Assembly (NCBI GenBank): GCA_023150935.1
Contig: JAKLJW010000045.1
Coordinates: forward strand, 1-35,149
Reading direction: 5' to 3'
DNA from: Candidatus Binatia bacterium
Lineage (GTDB): Bacteria; Desulfobacterota; Binatia; HRBIN30
DNA length: 35,149 bases
Each line of letters starts with the position of its first letter. Position 1 is the stretch's first letter. Below the pieces are notes generated by a model that saw only the letters and a program-made list of their open reading frames with translations, had not been told where the DNA came from and made no database searches. The position numbers and the translations under genes are program-made. Below, one piece after another: positions 29,161 to 35,149 of this stretch.

Positions 29161-30612
29161 TCACGCCTCCGAAGGCGATGTCTGCGTCGGGCGCGTTGCG
29201 GTGCGGCGTTTGTACATGGTGGAGAAGAAATCGCCGGCGTCGCGCAACATGCGTTTGCGCTCGTCGCTGCTGCGGGCCATCTTCCCGAGCGCCTTCACGA
29301 AATACTTGGGGCGGAAATAGAACTTGCGGTAGAAGCGCTCGACCGCGGCAAAGATCTGCTCGGCAGGCAGATCGGGATAACTGACCGTACAGCGCTGATA
29401 CCCGGCCTCGTCGTTGTAGACCTCCTCGACCAGAAAGCCGTGCTCGCGCACGTATTCGTGGAAGTGGGTGCCCGGATAGGGCGAGGCCAGCGACACCTGC
29501 ACGGTCTCCGGATCCATCTGTCGCGCAAAGCGAATGGTTTCCTCGATCGTCGCCCGCGTCTCGCCCGGAAGGCCGAGGATGAACGTGCCGTGAACCAGGA
29601 TGCCCAGATCGTGACAGTCGCGCGTGAATCGCCGGGCGCGCTCTATCGGTACGCCCTTGCGGATATTCTTGAGGATCTGCTCGTTTCCCGACTCGTAGCC
29701 GACCACCAGCAGCCGCAACCCGCCGTCCTTCATGGCCTGCAGCGTCTCGCGATCGACGTTGGCCCGCGCGTTCGTCGACCAGCACACGCCGAGCGGACGC
29801 AGCATCTCCGCGATGCGCCGTGCCCGGGCAGGGTCGGCCGTGAAGGTGTCGTCGTCGAAGAAGATCTCTCGCATGTGCGGGAACAGACCGCGCATCGATC
29901 GAACTTCCGCCAGCACGTTCTCCGCACTACGGGCCCGGTACGCATGTCCCGTGGTCACCTGCGGCCAGAGGCAGAAGGTGCAACGCGCCGGACAGCCGCG
30001 TCCCGTGTACAGGGACACGTACGGGTAGCGGCAGTACGGGCTGTTGTACTTCAGGTAATCGAGGTCACGATGGTAAATCGGCGTTACGAAGGGCAGGGCG
30101 TCGAGCTGGGCCGGAGTCAGCGGCGGGGGCTCGGGGTTGTGGACGATGACGCCGTTTCGCCGGTAGCTGATCCCCGGGATGGTCGCCCAACCACGCCCGG
30201 TGGCGAGATCGCGGACCGGGTAGTCGAACTCCTTGCGTACGACGACATCTACTGCCCGCGCGGCACGCAAGGTTTCTTCGGGGCGTGCCGAAACATGGCC
30301 GCCGACAAGTCCGATCGTGCAGCGGGGATTGGCGTCCTTGATCAGTTCCGCCGTGCGCACGTCGAGCCGGAACGACGGCGTACTCGTGTGCATGACGACG
30401 AAGTCGTAGGTCCGTGCCACGTCGACGACTTGCGACTGACTCAGGCCTTCGGGCGGAGCGTCGAGCACCCGGCTATCGGGAATCATCCCGGCCGGGTAGC
30501 AAAGCCAGGTCGGATACCAGAACGACCACACCTCGCGCGTGGCCTGGTATCGCGAGCCTGCACCGCCGTCGAAGTCGTCATACGAGGGCGGATTTAGCAG
30601 CAACGTCTTCAT
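29161..30612 (-). CDS. hpnJ: Hopanoid-associated radical SAM protein HpnJ
   Basis: A 483-residue B12-binding-type radical SAM enzyme. The radical motif is C-x3-C-x2-C (Cys207, Cys211, Cys214 in GCPARCTFCLWPQ). The N-terminus KTLLLNPPSYDDFDGGAGSR and SFWYPTWL match the HpnJ family. HpnJ acts late in hopanoid side-chain synthesis and has been linked to forming the cyclitol ring of bacteriohopane cyclitol ether. Start ATG 30612 fits the family N-terminus; only a weak GGAA precedes it. The other hopanoid genes (shc, hpnH, hpnG) are not in the window. The esterase gene lies 57 nt upstream on the same strand. Confidence 0.9.
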   Translation of the reverse strand: MKTLLLNPPSYDDFDGGAGSRYQATREVWSFWYPTWLCYPAGMIPDSRVLDAPPEGLSQSQVVDVARTYDFVVMHTSTPSFRLDVRTAELIKDANPRCTIGLVGGHVSARPEETLRAARAVDVVVRKEFDYPVRDLATGRGWATIPGISYRRNGVIVHNPEPPPLTPAQLDALPFVTPIYHRDLDYLKYNSPYCRYPYVSLYTGRGCPARCTFCLWPQVTTGHAYRARSAENVLAEVRSMRGLFPHMREIFFDDDTFTADPARARRIAEMLRPLGVCWSTNARANVDRETLQAMKDGGLRLLVVGYESGNEQILKNIRKGVPIERARRFTRDCHDLGILVHGTFILGLPGETRATIEETIRFARQMDPETVQVSLASPYPGTHFHEYVREHGFLVEEVYNDEAGYQRCTVSYPDLPAEQIFAAVERFYRKFYFRPKYFVKALGKMARSSDERKRMLRDAGDFFSTMYKRRTATRPTQTSPSEA

Positions 30613-30669
30613 CGCCCGTTCCGGAGAAAATCGTAGAGCCGCAACGCTATCCAACCCGACCGATTAGAG

Positions 30670-31491
30670 TCAAGGCACAATTCTGGTCTCGGCCTTGCCC
30701 GCCGGCGCCGCGACGAAATCCGCGACCAGCTCGGCGACCAGATCGCGCTCCACGTCCACGCTAATGACGTGATAGCTCCGGGTCAGGATGCGCGACCGCA
30801 AGGGTCCACCCAGACCGCGCTCGAGCAGCTCGACGTTCGTTACCGGACAGGTGTGGTCTTGAAGCGCGTGGATGGCCAGGACGGGCTGACGCACCATGGG
30901 AAGCCGCCGGCGCACGCGTCGCTGCAGCCCCAACAGCTCCACCACGGCCGGCAGGGGGATGCGGCGGTAGCTCGGGCTCTCGGCGCGCGCCCGTGGGTCC
31001 GCAATATCGCTTACGCCCTTGCCGACGTAGCGGCGGCGTTCGGGCAACAGCGGCACGACGTAAGGCAGAATCCGACCTCCGAAGCGGATCAGCGGATGCG
31101 ACAACACGAGAGCCGGAGACAGCACGGCGACCGCCGCGACAACGTCGCGATGCTGCACCGCCAGTTCCAGCGCCAGCAGGGCGCCCATCGACTGACCGAC
31201 TACCACCAACCGGCTCGCGTGTGACCGCAGGGCCTGCAGACCGTCCTGTGCCGACGCGTACCAGTCTGTCCATCGCGTCGCGGCGAGGTCCTCGACCCGG
31301 GTACAGTGGCCAGCCAGTCGGATGCCGCTGACCGTGTGGCCGCGGGCCGCGAGAGCGCGGCCGAGAAATCGCATCTCGTGCGGAGTGCCCGTGAAGCCGT
31401 GCAGCAGCAGACACCCCTTGCCGCCGCCGGGGAAGAAGAACGATTGCGTGTCGACTGCCGTACCGGGCGGCGATGGTGCGGCGGCGGTCAC
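30670..31491 (-). CDS. Carboxylesterase/monoacylglycerol-lipase-like hydrolase
   Basis: A 273-residue alpha/beta-hydrolase close to the Est30/Est-type carboxylesterases. It has LLLHGFTGTPHEMR (oxyanion region), the nucleophile elbow GQSMGA (Ser101), the acid in HALQDHTCP and the histidine in RSYHVISVDVERD, a complete triad with the family-typical YHVI ending. Start GTG 31491 overlaps the stop of the PpiD-like gene (GTGA), so the two are coupled. A cytoplasmic detoxifying or lipid-processing esterase is likely. Confidence 0.9.
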   Translation of the reverse strand: MTAAAPSPPGTAVDTQSFFFPGGGKGCLLLHGFTGTPHEMRFLGRALAARGHTVSGIRLAGHCTRVEDLAATRWTDWYASAQDGLQALRSHASRLVVVGQSMGALLALELAVQHRDVVAAVAVLSPALVLSHPLIRFGGRILPYVVPLLPERRRYVGKGVSDIADPRARAESPSYRRIPLPAVVELLGLQRRVRRRLPMVRQPVLAIHALQDHTCPVTNVELLERGLGGPLRSRILTRSYHVISVDVERDLVAELVADFVAAPAGKAETRIVP

Positions 31492-33428
31492 AAGCCGTTG
31501 GTCGGAAGGCCGGAGTCGGCGACCCGGGTCATGAACGTTTCGTCCACGGTCACCGCCGCCCCCGCCTTCAACTTATCGAGAAACTGCTGCAACGCCTGAT
31601 TCTTACGCTGCGATTCCGCCGATTCGATCAGCGAACTCTTTTCGGCGGCGAACTTGGCGTCGTCGGCGGTCTTGCGCTCCTTCAGCATGGCCACGATCGT
31701 CGCATTGCCGACGGCATATTCCCCGGGCGCCACCGGGTTCTCGGGGGTCAGGGTGAACGCGATCTTCTTCAGCTCCGGGGCGGTCCCGAGGCTCGCCACC
31801 AGGGGTCCGCGGCGCGAGAACAAACCGGTGTCCGCGACGGCGCGCCCGAAGTCCCGCGCCACGGCGTCGATGTTCTTGCTCTGTTGGAGTGCGGTGCGCG
31901 CGGCCGCCGCTTTCTCCCTGGCGGTCGCAACGGCCCGGGCGCCCTTCGCGGCGTGAGTCACGCGCGGGCGGATCTCGTTTAGGGGCGGCACCCGCGGCTC
32001 CAGGCGCTCGGTTTCGCGGAAGACCACGAATCCTTTGGGTATGCTCACCAGTGGGCCGACGGACCCGGGCGAAGTCGCGAAGGCAGCGTTGGCCAGTTCG
32101 CTGGCCCGGCCGAGACCTTCTATGGGCTCGGCGATGCCGAACGGTGGCGGCGTTTGCACCGTCAGACCTGCCGCTTCGGCGACGGTCGCCAGCGCCGTGC
32201 CGCCAACCACCTTCTCGCGGTCGGCTTCGGCCTGCGAGCGCGCCAGATTGCGGGCCTTTTCGTCGGTCAGCGTGGCTACGATCTCGGCGCGGACCTCGTC
32301 GAGCGGTCTGGTGCGTGCGTCCTGCCGGCTGTCCACCTTGACGATGTGCAACCCGAACTGCGTCTCGACGACGTCGCTGATTTGCCCGGGCTGGAGGGCG
32401 AACGCGGCATCCTCGAACGGCTTAACCATCTGCCCACGCCCGATCGCACCGAGGTCCCCGCCCTGCGGAGCCGTGGAGTCCCCCGAATGCTGCTTGGCCA
32501 GCTCGGCGAAGTCGTCTCCGGCGCGGGCCTTGCCGAGCACTTCTTCGGCCTTCTTGCGCGCCTCGGCCCGCGCCTCGTCGGTCGCGTCGGGGGGGAGACT
32601 GAAGAGAATATGGCGGGCGCGCACCTGCTCCTGAGTGGTGAACTTAGCGCGGTTGGCTTCGTAGTACTGTTGGACGTCGGCGTCACTGACGGCCGCCTTG
32701 CCGGCGAACGCTTGCGGCGCGTACAGCACATATTCGATCTTCGCCCGTTCCGGATCGCGGAACTCCTCGGTGTGTTCGTCGTAGTACTTCTGAAGGTCCG
32801 TATCGCCGAGCGCGATCCCGTCGAGGTAATCGCCGGGCTCGAATTTCACCACGCGCAGATCCACCTGGTCGTTGTCGAAGTCGAATTGCTCGCGGACCTC
32901 GTCTTCGCTGACGTTGACGCCGGCAACAACCAGATCCTGCAACTTGCGAACGAGCAGCTCCTCGCGCTGCGCGTCCTCGAATTCGGCGGGATTGAAGTTG
33001 TTCGCACGCAGGACGCGCACGTAGAGATCCTTGTCGAAGACTCCCCACTCGTTCTGGAACGCCGGCATTGCCGCGATCGCCTTGCGCAGTTCGTCCTCGC
33101 TCGTCCGCAACCCGAGACGCTCCGCTTCCTGCCGTAGCAAATTGGCCTGCACGAGCTGGTCGAGGGCGCGGCGCTTGAGATCGAGCATCTTCAGAAGTTC
33201 CGGGTTCAGCTTGTCCTTGTAAGCGTCGCGATAAGCCCGGACCATGTTGTTGTACGTTCGGTAATAGGTGACCGGTTGAATGGGCTCACCGTTCACGGTG
33301 GCGACGGCCTGAGCCGGGCGGTCCTGGAACGACCCCGCAAAGCCCCAGAAGATGAACACCAGGACGATGACCAGGAACATGGCCTTGACCCAGGTCGAGG
33401 CCGCGTTACGCCGCATGAACTTCAGCAC
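31488..33428 (-). CDS. PpiD-like peptidyl-prolyl isomerase/foldase
   Basis: A 646-residue membrane-anchored periplasmic chaperone. A cytoplasmic tail and one N-terminal transmembrane segment (about 14-32) are followed by a SurA-N-like chaperone domain (about 40-220). A parvulin domain (about 265-370) has VRARHILFSL and GDLGAIGRGQMVKPFEDAAF. A C-terminal chaperone region follows. Together with SecYEG, PpiD-type proteins help exported proteins fold. GTG 33428 is used because AGGGGG lies 5 nt upstream; an internal ATG at 33416 is the alternative. It lies 32 nt downstream of the Cys-rich gene. Confidence 0.93.
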   Translation of the reverse strand: MLKFMRRNAASTWVKAMFLVIVLVFIFWGFAGSFQDRPAQAVATVNGEPIQPVTYYRTYNNMVRAYRDAYKDKLNPELLKMLDLKRRALDQLVQANLLRQEAERLGLRTSEDELRKAIAAMPAFQNEWGVFDKDLYVRVLRANNFNPAEFEDAQREELLVRKLQDLVVAGVNVSEDEVREQFDFDNDQVDLRVVKFEPGDYLDGIALGDTDLQKYYDEHTEEFRDPERAKIEYVLYAPQAFAGKAAVSDADVQQYYEANRAKFTTQEQVRARHILFSLPPDATDEARAEARKKAEEVLGKARAGDDFAELAKQHSGDSTAPQGGDLGAIGRGQMVKPFEDAAFALQPGQISDVVETQFGLHIVKVDSRQDARTRPLDEVRAEIVATLTDEKARNLARSQAEADREKVVGGTALATVAEAAGLTVQTPPPFGIAEPIEGLGRASELANAAFATSPGSVGPLVSIPKGFVVFRETERLEPRVPPLNEIRPRVTHAAKGARAVATAREKAAAARTALQQSKNIDAVARDFGRAVADTGLFSRRGPLVASLGTAPELKKIAFTLTPENPVAPGEYAVGNATIVAMLKERKTADDAKFAAEKSSLIESAESQRKNQALQQFLDKLKAGAAVTVDETFMTRVADSGLPTNGL

Positions 33429-33460
33429 GGGAACCCCCTGACAATCGGGATCGACGGAAC

Positions 33461-35149
33461 CTAATCGACGCGGTGCGCGAAATCAATTGCAGGCCGCACC
33501 GTGCGGGGGTCTGCCCCGGGCCATGCCGACAGCGCCGCCGAGGGGTCAGTGCAGAAGTCCGCCGGCACGACCGGGCGCGGAGCGCCGCACAGGGGGTCGA
33601 CGGGCTTGCCCCCTGCCGTCTTCTCCACCAGCGCTTCGTCCGCCCATGCCGACTCGCTGAAGCAGTGCGTGAGCTTCGCGCCGACGTCGGCGTACTTCTT
33701 GTTCCCGACGAAGGTGGCCGGCATCGTGAATGCGAACCCGAGACAACCCCCGGCCGGGCAATCGGACAGCGACAGCTCGCCCGCCGCGGTCGACGTCGTC
33801 CCGCTCGTGTAGGTCGCCCAGTCCTGACAGATCACGTCGAGCGGCACCTTCCCCGTCGCATCGGGCCGGCCCATCGACTGCACGTCGACCGGCAGGAAAT
33901 CGCTCTGTCGAATGCACTTGCCGGGGTCCGCCGTACACGGCTGGCACCTGGTGCCGTCGAAATAACAGAGGTCGCGCGGCATACAGCGCTCGTAATCGGC
34001 CTTCGATGCCACCTTGAAGTCAGCGGCCAGCGGGCGCTGATCGAGCACCAGGGTCAGTACGCCGTCGACCACCGCCGGCACCGGCATCCCGGCGCACCAT
34101 CCCGTTCCCGCGGTCGGATCGCAGGCGTCGGTGACGGCAGCACGGAAGTCGTCCGCCTCGCTTCCGGGGCCGCTGGTAGTGGCGTGCACGTGCGGGTCGA
34201 CGCGCACATACCGTCCCCTGACTGCCGCGAGTCCGTCGACGCCGTCGCCGACGTGCAGCGCGTAGCTCGTGCGCGCATCGTTGCGTGCGAACAGGTTGTA
34301 GAGCACGTAACTCTCGTTGGCGAGGAAGGTCGCCGGCTGCATTTGCGCGGTTCGCGCCGTCACGCAGTCGATCGGCTGGTTTGCTGGCGGCGTTGGCGCC
34401 GGTGTGCCCGTCGGGGTCGGACCCGGCGTCAGCGGCGATCCGGTGCTCGTATCGATGAAGTGCATCGCTCCGGCCTGCCCCTGCAGGCCGGGCGGTTCGG
34501 TCTGGGTCAGGTATGGCGCCTCGTGCACGTTGGGACCGACCATGAAGGCCCCCCGCGTACACCCGTAAAGCGTGGGATTGCTTTCGCTGCAAATCTGCCC
34601 GCAGGTTTCCGGGTCTTCGGCCAGCTCCCACTGCCGATAGATCGCTACCATCGGCGTCGGCGGCCATTTCGTCGGCTCTATGTAAGTGTTTCCGGCATCG
34701 GCGCTCGCCTTCAGCGGCGCCAGCAGCGTCGTTACGAACGAGTACGGCGATGTCTGCACGCCGAAGGACAGGCACTCGTCGGTCTGCGCCGGCGCATCGA
34801 AGAAGGCGTTGCGGCTCAGCGACATCGTCGGCCCGCCGGTGACCCCCGATACGGTTCCCGACGCCCCGGTCAGGCTGGCATCGAGGTCGATGAGAATCGT
34901 CGAGAAGTCGATCGGTGTTGTCGGCAGCAGGTTCAACGACGCCGGGTAGGTGCCCGGCCCGCCGTTGAGGGCCAGCATGCTGCCCTGAATGTAGTTCCTG
35001 GTCCGATCGATGACGTTGTGCCGGCAGTCGCCCGGCAGCATCGTCGGGGCCGTGAAGCCGTTGGCCGTGCCCGAGCCACTAGTTCGCGAGTTCGTCGCAT
35101 GGTGCGAAGAATTTCGGAATGCGGATTTCGGATTGCGGACGACGGATTC
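33461..35149 (-). CDS. Cys-rich secreted-type protein, 5' end not in window
   Basis: I do not recognise a family. The frame stays open from the TAG at 33461 to the window edge, so the gene is probably partial at its 5' end. The earliest ATG inside (35041) lacks any signal peptide. Visible features are a short Thr/Pro-rich linker (TPGPTPTGTPAPTPP), scattered Cys pairs such as DLCYFDGTRCQPC and CGQICSESNPTLYGC, and two beta-rich halves. These suggest an extracellular or periplasmic protein. The first about 30 residues upstream of 35041 are encoded by a low-complexity ATTCCGAAATCC-type repeat and may not be part of the natural protein. It precedes the PpiD-like gene. Confidence 0.6.
   Translation of the reverse strand, partial: ESVVRNPKSAFRNSSHHATNSRTSGSGTANGFTAPTMLPGDCRHNVIDRTRNYIQGSMLALNGGPGTYPASLNLLPTTPIDFSTILIDLDASLTGASGTVSGVTGGPTMSLSRNAFFDAPAQTDECLSFGVQTSPYSFVTTLLAPLKASADAGNTYIEPTKWPPTPMVAIYRQWELAEDPETCGQICSESNPTLYGCTRGAFMVGPNVHEAPYLTQTEPPGLQGQAGAMHFIDTSTGSPLTPGPTPTGTPAPTPPANQPIDCVTARTAQMQPATFLANESYVLYNLFARNDARTSYALHVGDGVDGLAAVRGRYVRVDPHVHATTSGPGSEADDFRAAVTDACDPTAGTGWCAGMPVPAVVDGVLTLVLDQRPLAADFKVASKADYERCMPRDLCYFDGTRCQPCTADPGKCIRQSDFLPVDVQSMGRPDATGKVPLDVICQDWATYTSGTTSTAAGELSLSDCPAGGCLGFAFTMPATFVGNKKYADVGAKLTHCFSESAWADEALVEKTAGGKPVDPLCGAPRPVVPADFCTDPSAALSAWPGADPRTVRPAIDFAHRVD
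35113..35149. repeat. GCGGATTTCGGATT-type repeat at the window edge
   Basis: The last 37 nt alternate TTCGGA, GCGGA and CGGATT units, for example CGGAATGCGGATTTCGGATT. It is a different family from the NCGCAGATT repeat but has the same short-period, low-complexity character. It reaches the edge, so its length is unknown. Confidence 0.45.

Overview
The window comes from a high-GC, Gram-negative-type bacterium. It has lipoproteins with lipoboxes, a PpiD/SurA-type periplasmic foldase, MinCDE, the hopanoid enzyme HpnJ and a class III CoA-transferase. Secreted proteins with Thr-Pro-Arg-rich linkers, many alpha/beta-hydrolases and dispersed C-rich repeats would fit a metagenome-type deltaproteobacterial relative such as Desulfobacterota or Binatota. 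That placement is inference from gene content, not from a marker gene.

Layout. Positions 72-5509 (minus) hold a lipoprotein, a secreted two-CBM2 glycoside-hydrolase-like enzyme, a PerM/AI-2E family membrane protein and a small holin-IV/YvlD-like membrane protein. Positions 5752-8773 (plus) hold phosphoglucomutase, a coupled membrane-anchored alpha/beta-hydrolase and a small lipoprotein. A CaiB-type CoA-transferase follows (minus, 8843-10063).

Positions 10570-17337 (plus) are a restriction-modification operon. Its order is a helicase-nuclease (R), a DUF4258/YgiT-type zinc-finger pair resembling toxin-antitoxin genes, a GxxExxY PD-(D/E)XK-like gene, and a beta-class adenine methyltransferase (M). 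All junctions are overlapping or only 2-3 nt apart. The GxxExxY gene begins and ends in an inverted repeat built from NCGCAGATT units. A second copy of that repeat, as a 35-bp near-palindrome, sits in frame inside the methyltransferase. This is the most unusual part of the window.

Positions 17489-19979 (minus) carry a CrtI-like flavin oxidoreductase and a lipase-like hydrolase. Positions 20275-21893 (plus) carry a SnoaL-like protein and a DAO-type flavoenzyme. Positions 21943-24324 (minus) encode a GrpE-like protein with a long Ala/Pro-rich tail, followed 3 nt later by a lidless Hsp70, which looks like a dedicated chaperone pair. Divergent from it are minC, minD and minE (24796-26651). A GH29 fucosidase, a HepT-MntA toxin-antitoxin pair, HpnJ, a carboxylesterase, a PpiD-like foldase and a Cys-rich secreted protein cut by the window edge fill the right end, all on minus.

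No rRNA, tRNA, CRISPR array, transposase or integrase was recognised.
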